A DNA stretch of 64,000 nucleotides from BACL21 sp038141525 (GTDB lineage Bacteria; Bacteroidota; Bacteroidia; Flavobacteriales; Flavobacteriaceae), in contig JAYQIF010000002.1 in assembly GCA_038141525.1 (NCBI GenBank), positions 1 to 64,000 on the forward strand. Reading direction: 5' to 3'. Shown one piece after another: positions 45,219 through 55,320 of this stretch. How positions within the stretch are numbered: position 1 is the stretch's first letter; every line of letters starts with the position of its first letter. Made by a program: the position numbers and the translations under genes. The notes beneath the pieces are model-generated. The model saw only the letters and a program-made list of their open reading frames with translations, was not told where the DNA came from and ran no database searches.

Positions 45219-46031
45219 CTAGGCGTCCAGGACTTTTGTTTGGTAAAAATCGATATAAGCCTGAGAAAACTCGTCTTTATTGTGAAAGTTTAACACCGGA
45301 CAAGACGTTTCTTTAAGATAGCTTAACAATTCGTCGGACAAATCTGGAGATCCTTCGATGATGGCGTCTGAATGATCAATAGCCGTTTTCATGACGTTTA
45401 AGTAATTCGGCGACTCTAGATGAGCACATTGCTCTTTGTCAATACCGTCAAAATCTATTTTTTTTGCTAAGTCTTGATTTAACGCCCCCTCAAAACCTTG
45501 ACTGTAGAGCGAAGTGACAATCTTACACCCGTCAAACAAAGGTTCGTTCCCGTAGTAGGTCTTGAGATATAGTGGTAACAAAGAAGCTAACCAACCATGC
45601 ACATGAATGATGTCTGGCGCCCAATTGAGTTTTTTAACGGTTTCAACAACCCCTTTAGCAAAAAACAGTGCGCGCTCGTCGTTATCTTCAAAAAGCACTC
45701 CATCCTCATCGGTAAAGGTTGCTTTTCGCTTAAAATAATCATCGTTATCGATAAAATACACCTGCATGCGCTCCTTGGGGATTGAGGCAACTTTTATAAT
45801 TAAGGGCATGTCCATATCGTTGATCACCAAATTCATGCCCGACAGGCGTATCACTTCGTGCAGTTGATGGCGACGCTCATTGATATTGCCATAACGCGGC
45901 ATGAATATACGTATTTGGCCACCGTTGCTATTCACCGCTCTTGGGGCCTCAAACGACATCGAAGAAATCTCAGTCTCGGGTAGATAAGGAACTACCTCCG
46001 AAGACACATACAAGACTCTTTTATCTTTCAT
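45219..46031 (-). CDS. GT5-type glycogen-synthase-like N-domain only
   Basis: The 270-residue protein corresponds to the first Rossmann domain of GT5 glycogen or starch synthases (RVLYVSSEVVPYL, MPRYGNINERRHQLHE, DIIHVHGWLASLLPLYLKTYY, LFDGCKIVTSLYSQGFEGAL). The second catalytic domain is absent. The KxGGLADV loop that binds ADP-glucose is replaced by ETEISSMSFEAPR. So it is unlikely to make glycogen. Short members of this kind lie next to panC in many flavobacteria. It diverges from panC and precedes the DUF4270 gene. Confidence 0.8.
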   Translation of the reverse strand: MKDKRVLYVSSEVVPYLPETEISSMSFEAPRAVNSNGGQIRIFMPRYGNINERRHQLHEVIRLSGMNLVINDMDMPLIIKVASIPKERMQVYFIDNDDYFKRKATFTDEDGVLFEDNDERALFFAKGVVETVKKLNWAPDIIHVHGWLASLLPLYLKTYYGNEPLFDGCKIVTSLYSQGFEGALNQDLAKKIDFDGIDKEQCAHLESPNYLNVMKTAIDHSDAIIEGSPDLSDELLSYLKETSCPVLNFHNKDEFSQAYIDFYQTKVLDA

Positions 46032-46068
46032 AAAACACTAAAAATTTTCCGTAAATGCTGTGCGAGTG

Positions 46069-46076
46069 CAAAATTA
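46069..46076 (-). promoter_or_regulatory. Candidate -7 element of the GT5-like gene
   Basis: The minus strand reads TAATTTTG (TAnnTTTG), 37 bp before the start of the GT5-like gene. I see no clear -33 TTG at the expected distance. Confidence 0.4.
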
Positions 46077-46130
46077 CGAAAATTTATGCAGATTGCTGTG
46101 AATATCTTAATTTTGCTCGATTTATACGCC

Positions 46131-46979
46131 ATGACGACACTGCAAACAAAGGAAGAATTACAGGTATTTTTGGCCCCTTTCAAAAAAAACAATAAAGGCA
46201 TCGGCTTTGTCCCGACCATGGGTGCATTACACCAGGGGCATTTAAGCCTTGTGACACTCGCCCGAGAAGAATGTGATTTGGTGGTCGTCAGTATCTTTGT
46301 CAATCCCACTCAGTTCAATAACACCGAGGATTTGGCAAAATACCCAAGAAATGTAGCGCGAGATATCGCACAACTCAGGAGTATAAGCCAGGAGATTATA
46401 GTCTTTACACCCACCCCAGAAAATATCTATGGACCAAACATAAGCGCACGCCAATACGATTTTGGTCCCCTAGGGCATTTTATGGAAGGAGCGCATAGAC
46501 CCGGTCATTTTGATGGCGTAGCCACAGTCGTTTCTTTACTTTTTGACGCAGTCACTCCAAACCGCGCATATTTCGGAGAAAAAGACTACCAGCAATTACG
46601 CATAGTAGAAACCATGGTAGCCGTTGAAGGGCGTGACACAGTTATTGTACCATGCACCATTGCCAGAAACTCAAAGGGACTGGCCTTGAGCTCACGCAAC
46701 GAAAGACTCAACGACCAGCAGCGCGACCAAGCGCTTCTGTTGTCTCGAGTGCTGCTTGAGGCTAGAGAACAATTCACCTCGAATACCATCGAATCCATAA
46801 AAGAACATGCTGTTGCAGCATTTAGCAATGCTCCAGAATTCGACCTGGAGTATTTTGAAATTGCGGATACCGAAACAATGGTCCCCACACTGAACAAAGA
46901 ACCCAACAAAAAATATCGAGCATTCATCGCCGCACAACTCAATAGGGTGCGCCTGATCGACAATCTTGAACTGAACTAA
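46131..46979 (+). CDS. panC: Pantothenate synthetase
   Basis: The 282-residue enzyme joins pantoate and beta-alanine with ATP. Motifs: GFVPTMGALHQGHLSLVTLA (HxGH ATP site), VSIFVNPTQFN, YFGEKDYQQLRIVETMV and ARNSKGLALSSRNERL (KxLxxSSRN). I chose the ATG at 46131 because the upstream ATG at 46086 adds 15 hydrophobic residues not seen in the family. panD follows after 13 bp. Confidence 0.95.
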   Translation: MTTLQTKEELQVFLAPFKKNNKGIGFVPTMGALHQGHLSLVTLAREECDLVVVSIFVNPTQFNNTEDLAKYPRNVARDIAQLRSISQEIIVFTPTPENIYGPNISARQYDFGPLGHFMEGAHRPGHFDGVATVVSLLFDAVTPNRAYFGEKDYQQLRIVETMVAVEGRDTVIVPCTIARNSKGLALSSRNERLNDQQRDQALLLSRVLLEAREQFTSNTIESIKEHAVAAFSNAPEFDLEYFEIADTETMVPTLNKEPNKKYRAFIAAQLNRVRLIDNLELN

Positions 46980-46992
46980 TCTACTCTGAACT

Positions 46993-47343
46993 ATGTTGAT
47001 TCATGTTGTAAAATCTAAAATTCACCGTGTTAAAGTAACGGGTGCAGACCTCAATTATATAGGCAGTATTACCATAGACGAAGACCTGATGGATGCGGCA
47101 AACATCGTTCCGGGTGAAAAAATTCAAGTGGTGAACAACACCAACGGCAACCGACTCGAAACATACGTGATCCCTGGCCCGCGCAACAGTGGTGAAATCA
47201 CGCTTAACGGTGCTGCGGCACGCCTTGTTTCTGTGGGAGATGTTTTGATTTTAATGACCTACGCCATGATGAGTCCAGAGGAAGCCAAAGTCTTTTCTCC
47301 TGCAATTGTTTTCCCGGATGAAACCACAAATTTGTTGTGCTAA
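46993..47343 (+). CDS. panD: Aspartate 1-decarboxylase
   Basis: The 116-residue proenzyme makes beta-alanine from aspartate. LNYIGSITIDEDLMDAA carries the Gly-Ser cleavage site that yields the pyruvoyl cofactor; the substrate arginine region and NGAAARLVSVGDVLILMTYA are present. With panC upstream it completes the two final steps to pantothenate. Confidence 0.96.
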   Translation: MLIHVVKSKIHRVKVTGADLNYIGSITIDEDLMDAANIVPGEKIQVVNNTNGNRLETYVIPGPRNSGEITLNGAAARLVSVGDVLILMTYAMMSPEEAKVFSPAIVFPDETTNLLC

Positions 47344-47361
47344 TAATTAAATTAGCCCCTG

Positions 47362-48321
47362 GTGAAGAAAAAAGTTGTTTCCTTTCTCAAAATAATCGTC
47401 CCTGTGCTTTTGGGGGTAGCACTGGTGTGGTATTTCTATCAGAAATTTACGCCAGAGCAATGGGTTGAGATGAAAGGTCATTTTAATAAGGCCAATTATT
47501 ATTTCCTTTTATTGTCGGTTTTGTGCTCACTGATGAGCCATATTTTGCGCACGCATCGTTGGCATTTGCTGCTGAGTCCGCTCGGACACCATCCCAAGTG
47601 GTACAACAGTTTTTTTGCCGTCTGTGTCGCTTATTTCATGAACCTGTTCATTCCGAAAAGCGGAGAAGTGTCAAGGGCAGTGACTTTAAATCAGTATGAG
47701 AACACCCCAATGGAGCATGGTCTGGGCACCATCATTACTGAACGCCTCATCGATTTAGTTTTTTTACTGCTGTTTTTTAGCCTGGCCATAGTTATGAATT
47801 ACTCAATTCTTGTGGACTACATCAGCAGCGTAATTCCCCTGTATCAATTGCTCTGGTCACTTCTGTTTTTGAGCGGGTTATTGATGTTGTTTTTTATTTG
47901 GATCAGAAAGGCTAAACACCCATTTGCTGCACGTCTGAGAAAATTTGTGTCGGGACTTATTCAGGGCATGCTCAGTATTAAAAAAATCGCTGCACCTGGA
48001 TTATTTATTCTCGAAAGTCTCTTTATCTGGGGGCTTTATGTCGCTTCTTTTTACGCAGCAACTTTTGCTCTGGCAGAAACCAGCGGCATTGGTTGGGAGG
48101 TGATCATCATCACCTTTGTGGTCGGGAGCTTTACCTTTGCCTTTACCAATAGCGGTATTGGTTATTATCCATTAGCTGTTGCGGGGGTCATGGGGCTATT
48201 TGGCATTGCCTTGCCCCTAGGTAGTGCTTTTGGCTGGCTAATTTGGACCGCCAATATTTCCTCAATTATCTTTTTTGGCCTTCTTGCCCTAATCGGGCTT
48301 CCCATTGTGAACAAAAAGTAG
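47362..48321 (+). CDS. LPG synthase TM-like (flippase-like) protein
   Basis: The 319-residue membrane protein has about eight helices of the lysylphosphatidylglycerol synthase TM (UPF0104/YbhN) type: LRTHRWHLLLSPLGHHP near residue 55, VCVAYFMNLFIPKSGEVSRA near 95 and ERLIDLVFLLLFFSL. It has no synthetase domain, so it is a flippase-like part only. The start is a GTG at 47362. It follows panD by 18 bp and is commonly found there in flavobacteria. Confidence 0.85.
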   Translation: MKKKVVSFLKIIVPVLLGVALVWYFYQKFTPEQWVEMKGHFNKANYYFLLLSVLCSLMSHILRTHRWHLLLSPLGHHPKWYNSFFAVCVAYFMNLFIPKSGEVSRAVTLNQYENTPMEHGLGTIITERLIDLVFLLLFFSLAIVMNYSILVDYISSVIPLYQLLWSLLFLSGLLMLFFIWIRKAKHPFAARLRKFVSGLIQGMLSIKKIAAPGLFILESLFIWGLYVASFYAATFALAETSGIGWEVIIITFVVGSFTFAFTNSGIGYYPLAVAGVMGLFGIALPLGSAFGWLIWTANISSIIFFGLLALIGLPIVNKK

Positions 48322-48392
48322 GAATTCACTCTGCGTTCATGACCGAGCGGGTGGCATAATTTTACTATCTTTCTTTTTGAAAATTTCTACCC

Positions 48393-49547
48393 ATGAAATC
48401 TTATTTGCTGCTGCTTTTTGCCCTTGTGTTGCTCAACCCAGTTTGGGGTCAATCCAAAGTTATCTACGAAGAATTTTCTTCGTACAAACTTGGAGAAACA
48501 CGACGCCTCAAAATTCAACTGCCCAGAGATTACGAGACCAATACCGAAAAGTCCTACCCTATTGTTATTGTACTGGATGCCAATTATCTCTTTGAGCCAG
48601 TGGCCGGTAATGTAGATTATTTTGGTTATTGGGAAGACATGCCAGAGGCTTTGGTGGTCGGAATTATGCAAGGAGACGACCGCTATGATGACTGTTATTA
48701 CGACGACACAAACTTTATGCCCGCAGACAAAGGGGCAGATTTTTTTGAATTCATCGGCATGGAGCTTGTGCCCTTTATCGATGCTAATTTCAGAACGGCA
48801 AAATTCACTATTGCGGTAGGCCACGACCTTACTGCGAGTTACATCAATTATTATTTGTTTAAGGACCCCCCACTATTCAATGGTTACATCGCTCTGAGTC
48901 CAGACCTCGCTCCGATGATGGACGATCGCTTGCCCAAACGCATTCCCAATATCCCTCAAAAGCTTTTTTATTATCTAGCCACTGGGACCGATGATATTCC
49001 TGATCTACAGCTCATTGCTCAAGAACTCAATACATCGCTCAGCGCCTTGAAGTCTGAACAGTTCAATTACTACTACGACAATTTTGAGGGCGCGACACAT
49101 TATTCACTTGTTGCTCGGGCAATCCCCTCGGCACTCGAAAAAATATTTTCGATTTACCGGCCTATTTCAAAACAAGAATTTAACGATGTGATGCTCAAAC
49201 TAGAAACGCCGGTGCATCTCTATCTCTTGGATAAATATCAAACCATTGCCGATCTCTTTGGCATCAACAATCCTATCCGAATCAATGATTTTTTGGCCTC
49301 GGCTGCGGCCTGTGAGAAGCTCAAACAATGGGAGTCCCTGAGAGAGATTGCGAGTCTGGCCACGCGTCAATACCCCGATTTAATCTTGGGAGATTATTAT
49401 ATGGGGCGTTATTACGAGGAAACTGGGGATCCAAAGCGCGCCATGCGTACCTTCCAAGGAGGTTTTGACAAAGAAGAAGTGGATTTTATCACCGTGGATT
49501 TGATGCTCGATAAGGCGGATCAAATCAAATATGATTTCGGATACTGA
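48393..49547 (+). CDS. Esterase-fold protein with altered nucleophile motif
   Basis: The 384-residue protein has a signal peptide (residues 1-20, ending VWGQ) and an alpha/beta-hydrolase esterase domain (PF00756-like; YPIVIVLDANYLFEPVAGN at residues 52-70), then a C-terminal TPR-like helical part. At the nucleophile elbow, where GxSxG is expected, it has FTIAVGHDLTASY: the Ser is Asp. So it may be non-hydrolytic or use another residue. It ends with its last base shared with the radA start, implying co-expression. Confidence 0.78.
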   Translation: MKSYLLLLFALVLLNPVWGQSKVIYEEFSSYKLGETRRLKIQLPRDYETNTEKSYPIVIVLDANYLFEPVAGNVDYFGYWEDMPEALVVGIMQGDDRYDDCYYDDTNFMPADKGADFFEFIGMELVPFIDANFRTAKFTIAVGHDLTASYINYYLFKDPPLFNGYIALSPDLAPMMDDRLPKRIPNIPQKLFYYLATGTDDIPDLQLIAQELNTSLSALKSEQFNYYYDNFEGATHYSLVARAIPSALEKIFSIYRPISKQEFNDVMLKLETPVHLYLLDKYQTIADLFGINNPIRINDFLASAAACEKLKQWESLREIASLATRQYPDLILGDYYMGRYYEETGDPKRAMRTFQGGFDKEEVDFITVDLMLDKADQIKYDFGY

Positions 49548-50905
49548 TGGCAAAAACAAAAACAAGTTTTTTTTGTCAGAACTGTGGCAGCTCCTTTGCC
49601 AAGTGGCAAGGCCAGTGTAATTCGTGTAAATCTTGGAATACCATAGTCGAAGAAGTCATCAGCAGTCAAGTACCTGCGGCGTGGGAACAGGCCACGGGCA
49701 CACCCACTAGAGTGGCCCAACCTCAGCCTATTGAGGCTATTGCTACTAACGATACTCCACGCAAATCGACGCACGACTCAGAACTCGACCGTGTACTGGG
49801 CGGCGGATTAGTTCCCGGATCATTGACCCTGCTCGGCGGAGAACCCGGTATCGGCAAAAGTACCCTCATGTTACAAGTAGGCTTGCGCTGGCCTTACAAG
49901 ACCCTTTATGTTTCTGGTGAAGAAAGTGCCCAACAAATTAAAATGCGTGCCGATCGTTTAGGAATAAACCAAAGTCAATGTATGATCCTGACCGAAACGC
50001 AAACACAAAACATACTGCATCAGGCCACAGAACAGCGTCCTGAGGTTGTGGTGATTGACTCCATACAAACCTTACAGTCGCCGCAAATCGATAGCGCATC
50101 GGGCAGTATTTCTCAAATCCGCGCTACAACATCAGAGCTCATTAAATACGCCAAATCGACCCAAACCCCTGTGGTGCTCATTGGTCACATTACCAAAGAC
50201 GGTCATATCGCCGGGCCAAAGATTCTTGAACACATGGTGGATACGGTACTACAATTTGAAGGGGACAGACACCATGTCTATCGAATTCTGAGAGCGCATA
50301 AAAATCGATTTGGCAGTACCAATGAACTCGGGATTTACGAAATGCTCGGCGAAGGACTCCGCGCCGTGACCAACCCATCTGAGCTGCTCATTTCAAAAAC
50401 CGATGAACCGCTGAGCGGTACCGCTATCGCAGCAACTCTCGAAGGCATGCGCCCGTTAATGATAGAAATTCAGGCGCTAGTCAGCAGTGCTGTATACGGC
50501 ACACCCCAACGTTCTGCCACGGGGTATAACCTAAAAAGGCTCAACATGATCCTGGCCGTACTCGAAAAACGCGTGGGCTTCAAATTGGGCGCCAAAGATG
50601 TGTTTTTAAACATTACCGGAGGCATTCAAGTCGATGATCCCGCCTTAGATCTCGCGGTAGTTGCCGCCGTACTCTCCTCCAACAACGATATGCCACTGAT
50701 GCGCAGCAGTTGTTTTGCAGGGGAGATTGGCTTGGCCGGAGAGGTTCGCCCTGTAAGTCGATTGGACCAACGCATCATGGAAGCCCAAAAGCTCGGGTTC
50801 ACCCAAATTATCGTAGCCAAACACAGTAAAATCCCGAAAAACACGAAAATCCAAGTCATTCAAGTGGCCAAGGTTCACGACTTGGTTCAGCATTTATTTG
50901 TTTAG
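49547..50905 (+). CDS. radA: DNA repair protein RadA
   Basis: The 452-residue protein has a zinc finger (CQNCGSSFAKWQGQCNSC, residues 9-26), a RecA-like ATPase (Walker A LGGEPGIGKSTLMLQ; VVIDSIQTL), the KNRFG motif (AHKNRFGSTNELGIYEM) and a C-terminal Lon-like domain (GGIQVDDPALDLAVVAA). RadA promotes branch migration in recombination. It converges with xth, 1 bp apart. Confidence 0.96.
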   Translation: MAKTKTSFFCQNCGSSFAKWQGQCNSCKSWNTIVEEVISSQVPAAWEQATGTPTRVAQPQPIEAIATNDTPRKSTHDSELDRVLGGGLVPGSLTLLGGEPGIGKSTLMLQVGLRWPYKTLYVSGEESAQQIKMRADRLGINQSQCMILTETQTQNILHQATEQRPEVVVIDSIQTLQSPQIDSASGSISQIRATTSELIKYAKSTQTPVVLIGHITKDGHIAGPKILEHMVDTVLQFEGDRHHVYRILRAHKNRFGSTNELGIYEMLGEGLRAVTNPSELLISKTDEPLSGTAIAATLEGMRPLMIEIQALVSSAVYGTPQRSATGYNLKRLNMILAVLEKRVGFKLGAKDVFLNITGGIQVDDPALDLAVVAAVLSSNNDMPLMRSSCFAGEIGLAGEVRPVSRLDQRIMEAQKLGFTQIIVAKHSKIPKNTKIQVIQVAKVHDLVQHLFV

Positions 50906-50906
50906 C

Positions 50907-51671
50907 TTAAAGCGCCAGTTCGACCATATGCGGACAATGATCACTGTGTTTGGCTTGAGGTAAAATCACGGCGCGCTTGATGTGATCGCGCAGTGGTTCT
51001 GTGACCATATTGTAATCAATACGCCAGCCCTTGTTATTGGCACGAGCATTGGCGCGATAACTCCACCAAGTGTATTGTCCTGGCTCTTTGTTCAAATGCC
51101 GAAAACTGTCCACAAAGCCAGATTGAACAAAATCTTCGAGCCACGCGCGCTCTCTAGGCAAAAACCCAGAGACTTTTGCATTGCGCACAGGGTCATGAAT
51201 GTCTATGGCATGATGACAAATGTTATAGTCGCCGCAAATCACCAAATTTGGACATTCACGACGTAATTCAGTGACGTAGGCCAAAAAGTCATCCATATAC
51301 TGAAACTTAAAATCTAGGCGATCTTGATTGGTCCCGCTGGGCAAATACAAACTCATGATCGACACTCCGGGGTAGTCGACACGCAGATTACGGCCTTCGG
51401 CATCCATATAATCAATCCCGGTACCGTACACAACATGGTCGGGCTTCTGTTTGCAGAAAATTGCCACCCCACTGTATCCTTTTTTCTGGGCACTGAACCA
51501 ATAGTGATGGGGATAGCCCGCTTGCTCGATCAAATCCAAATCGACCTGATCTTTCATGGCCTTGGTTTCTTGAACACAAAAGACATCCGGGTTCGCTTGC
51601 GCTAACCAATCCAAAAGGCCTTTTTTCATGGCAGCACGTATTCCGTTGACGTTATAAGAGATTATTTTCAA
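50907..51671 (-). CDS. xth: Exodeoxyribonuclease III
   Basis: The 254-residue enzyme is an AP endonuclease and exonuclease. Motifs: KIISYNVNGIRAAMKKGLL, VFCVQETKAM (metal Glu), VICGDYNICHHAIDIHDP (Asp/Asn pair), GWRIDYNMV and HSDHCPHMVEL (catalytic Asp-His). A TTG at 51671 fits the usual start (LKIISYN); the longer ATG at 51707 is less likely. It is the only gene between radA and the large outer-membrane protein. Confidence 0.94.
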   Translation of the reverse strand: MKIISYNVNGIRAAMKKGLLDWLAQANPDVFCVQETKAMKDQVDLDLIEQAGYPHHYWFSAQKKGYSGVAIFCKQKPDHVVYGTGIDYMDAEGRNLRVDYPGVSIMSLYLPSGTNQDRLDFKFQYMDDFLAYVTELRRECPNLVICGDYNICHHAIDIHDPVRNAKVSGFLPRERAWLEDFVQSGFVDSFRHLNKEPGQYTWWSYRANARANNKGWRIDYNMVTEPLRDHIKRAVILPQAKHSDHCPHMVELAL

Positions 51672-51823
51672 AATAGCTGAATTTTGGCGTGACACTTGGT
51701 AATGCACTAAATTAAATAAGCCCGTATATTTACCCTAATAACCCGCTGTGCAATTTTCAAAAAACAATCAACAAAATAATTCAGAGCGGATTCAGTTTAC
51801 CCAATGAGACTTGTCGTGTATTT

Positions 51824-54800
51824 ATGGCTTTGAAGACAAAGTTATTCCCTTTAGTTTGTTTGGTGATCGCATTTATTTTGTGTTCGGCACCCACCGCCCT
51901 GGCGCAAGATACATCCTTGTGGTCTGGTCGTGTTACCACTGTGCTTGTGCGCGACACGATTGTCTTTGATTCTCTCTCAATAAACCCAAAACACTTCAGT
52001 GTTCTGCGCCTCGATCAAACGCCTGTAGACAGTAGCTTATACCGCAGTAATTTCACCAAAGCCCAACTCATACTTGATTCCAGTGTGCGCGATAACAATG
52101 ACTCCATTGTCATACGCTACTTGCGCTATCCCAATTTCTTGACCAGAACCTACAGTGCATTGGATCCAAAACTCATACTCCCGGCCCAAAATCAAATTGG
52201 CAAGATTTACCGTATGGATGAAAATAATTTTAAACGCAATAAAAATCCTTTTTCTGGACTGAATGCCCAGGGGAGTATTGTGCGCGGACTCACTGTGGGC
52301 AACAATCAAAATGCGGTAGTCAACAGTCAGCTCGATTTGCAAATTACAGGAGCACTCAGTGATCAAGTTCAGATTACGGCTTCGTTACAAGACAGCAACT
52401 TGCCAGGAGAAAACGGGGGCTACACCCAAAGCCTTGAGGAGTTTGATCAACTTTTTGTGGCCTTGGAAGCGGATCGCTGGCAATTGCGCGCTGGTGATGT
52501 GGACCTGATTAATCGAAAAACATTTTTTGGACAATTCACCAAAAAGATTCAGGGCATGCATGCTGCATGGCAGATCGATCATGGCGATGGGAGCCAGACC
52601 GAAATGTTTGCTGCCGCTGGGCTTGTACGCGGCGTGTTTAAACGAAGCATAATTCAGGGCCAGGAGGGCAATCAAGGGCCTTACAAACTGCTTGGCGCTA
52701 ATGGCGAAGCTCTGATTCTGATGATTTCGGGAAGTGATCGAATTTATGTCAACGGTGTACTGTTGGAGCGGGGCGAAAATGCCGATTATACCATTGATTA
52801 TAATGCGGGGGAGATACGCTTCAACCCCACTTATCCCATCAATAGCAATATGCGCATAACAGCCGAATATCAGATAACTGAGAGAAATTACACGCGCTTT
52901 ATCGCCCATACGGGAGGACAATACCAAAGTGACCATTTAGCGGTAGGGGCTTACCTATACACCGAGCAAGACGACAAAAACCAACCGCTTCAACAAAATT
53001 TTACTCAGGCGCAACAAGAAGTCCTAAAAACTGCAGGGGATGATTCACAATCCCTATTGGCTCCTTCCGAGCAACTGGCCACCTACTCGGAAAACCAGAT
53101 TCTCTATAAAAAAGAGCTTATTCAGGGTCAAACCGTGTTTGTTTTTTCTAACAATCCCGAGGACGAACTCTATCAGGTGAGGTTTACCAATGTTGGACCC
53201 AATCAAGGAAATTACATCATCGAAAGCCAGACCAGTATCAACAAAATATTTGTTTATGTTCCTGCAGTAGACGGAGTGCCTCAAGGGTCCTATAGCCCGG
53301 TGATCAGGCTCACACCGGCCCAAAAGTTACAACTCGCGGGGGCTTTTGTGCGTTATGATAAAAACAAAACACAAATCGAGGGCGAGTTTGGCGCGAGCGA
53401 TAACGATTTGAATCGATACAGCACTATCGATGACCAGGACAATACCGGCTATGCCGGACTCTTTAATGTTCGACAGGTTCTCGCCCAACAAGACAGTTTA
53501 TGGCAAATCAATGGTTTTTTGCGCGTTAATAGCGTAGACAAAAACTATCGTAGCCCAGAAGTACTCTATCAAGTAGAATTTAATCGAGATTGGAATTTAC
53601 CCATAGACCAAATCATCCGAGACCAAACACTCAGCTCAGTGGGAACACAGTGGCGAAACCAGAACCTAGGCGAGGTGACTTATCGGTTTGATCGGCTGAA
53701 AACTCTGGGTAATTACACGGGTGAAAAACACAACCTTTACAGCAGTCTCAGGGCAAATAAGTGGCAATATCAAGGTCAGTTCAGCCATCTCAATACACAA
53801 TCCACATCGGCCAGTAGCTCCTTTCTACGCGCTCATCAGTCATTGGGGCTTTCTGGGAAAAAAAGCTGGTTTCGTGCTAAATTTATGACCGAAAATAATC
53901 GCGCTAAAGATAGTTTAGCACAACTCACAGCACTGAGTCAAAAATTCACGGCGTATGAGACGGCAGTTGGTGTGGGGGACAGTACGGCGGTATTTACAGA
54001 ATTAGGCTGGCGTTATCGGGACACGGACAGCTTGGTTTCGGGCACTCTAAGTCGTGTCGCTATCGCCCGTGATCTATTTGCCAAGGCGCAATTCATCAAC
54101 ACGGCCAAAACCAAATTATCGGGATTTGCCCAATACCGAAATCTAACCACCACAAACTCTGGTCAACAAGATCAAAAATCACTCAACCTGCGTCTGAATT
54201 TTGCCCAAAATTTATGGGACAAGAGATTGAGGCTTTCTACGAGTGTCGAGGCCAATAATGGAAAACTTCCTCAACAGGAATTTACTTATGTCGCTGTGGA
54301 ACCCGGACAAGGGACCTACACCTGGATTGACTACAATGAAGACGGCATCCAAGATCTCGATGAATTTGAAATTGCGCAATTTCAGGATCAGGCAGCTTTT
54401 GTTCGTTTGCTTTTGCCCAATCAAACCTTTATCGATATTCAACGCAGCGCCCTGACCCAACTCATGACGTGGCAATTTTCCTCATGGCAAAAGAGTTCAG
54501 GCCTTAAAGGCATACTGTCGCATTTTTACAGTCAAACCACCTTGATGTTAGACCGCAGTGGAACACTTACCGACAAAATATTCATCAATCCATTTCGCCA
54601 GAACAGTACCGAGGATCTAGCACTTCAATTCAATATAAAGCAGGCCCTGTATTTTAACCGAAATCGTCAGCACTACACCACGGCGTATATTTATCAGCGC
54701 AATAAAAATAATCAAATCGTAGCCCTCGGGCTTCAAAAAAACACTCTTGAGCAGCATCAGGTGACCTTTGATCATAAAATCAAGGATCAATTTTTAGCCC

Positions 54801-55268
54801 ACCTTACAGCAGAACACAACACGCGCTCTGCACAATCCGAAAATTTTGCACAACGCAATTTTGAGCTCTTGAGCAATCGTATCCAACCAAAGATTAGCTA
54901 TTTCTGGGGGGAGAATTCTAGAGTTAACCTTTATTGGGTTTATGCGGCCAAGGACAATAAAATCGGCTAATCAGGAGCAGCTGAATCAAAATAACTTAGG
55001 CGTTTCATGCACGGTAGCCAAAGCCGACAAAATGTCCTTAACCGCCGAGTTTAATGCCATAAACAATAAGTTTAAGGGCACCCCATTTTCCTCGGTTGCT
55101 TATCTCATGCTTGAAGGGCTCCAGCCTGGAGAAAATTATACCTGGAATCTACTTTGGCAAAAGCGAATCAATAGTTTTTTAGATCTGAACCTCTCCTATT
55201 TTGGGCGACAAAGCCCCAACAGTAAATCGATTCATTCTGGGTCCATGCAGTTACGGGCCTTTTTCTAG
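51824..55268 (+). CDS. Large outer-membrane protein, beta-barrel-like (one indel)
   Basis: The protein, about 1147 residues, has a signal peptide (residues 1-28, ending TALAQD) and a beta-strand-rich body with aromatic periodicity. Readable segments include GSIVRGLTVGNNQNAVVNSQ, LQITGALSDQVQITASLQDS and the Asp-rich TWIDYNEDGIQDLDEFE. Similar unnamed proteins sit next to xth in other flavobacteria; I do not know the function. One extra A in the run at 54959-54962 breaks the frame; corrected it continues KSANQEQLNQNNLG and ends at 55268. A terminator follows directly. Confidence 0.8.
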
Positions 55269-55270
55269 AA

Positions 55271-55306
55271 AAAAAAATGGGTCGTCTTTCGACGACCCAT
55301 TTTTTA
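55271..55306. terminator. Bidirectional terminator
   Basis: ATGGGTCGTC and GACGACCCAT flank a TTTC loop, with A-run before and T-run after. It serves both the outer-membrane protein gene (plus) and the T9SS protein gene (minus). Confidence 0.92.
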
Positions 55307-55320
55307 CACATTAAGGCTTT

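Noticed and set aside
45219..46031. Functional glycogen synthase glgA
   Set aside because: Only half the enzyme is present and the ADP-glucose loop is missing, so I do not assign the symbol.
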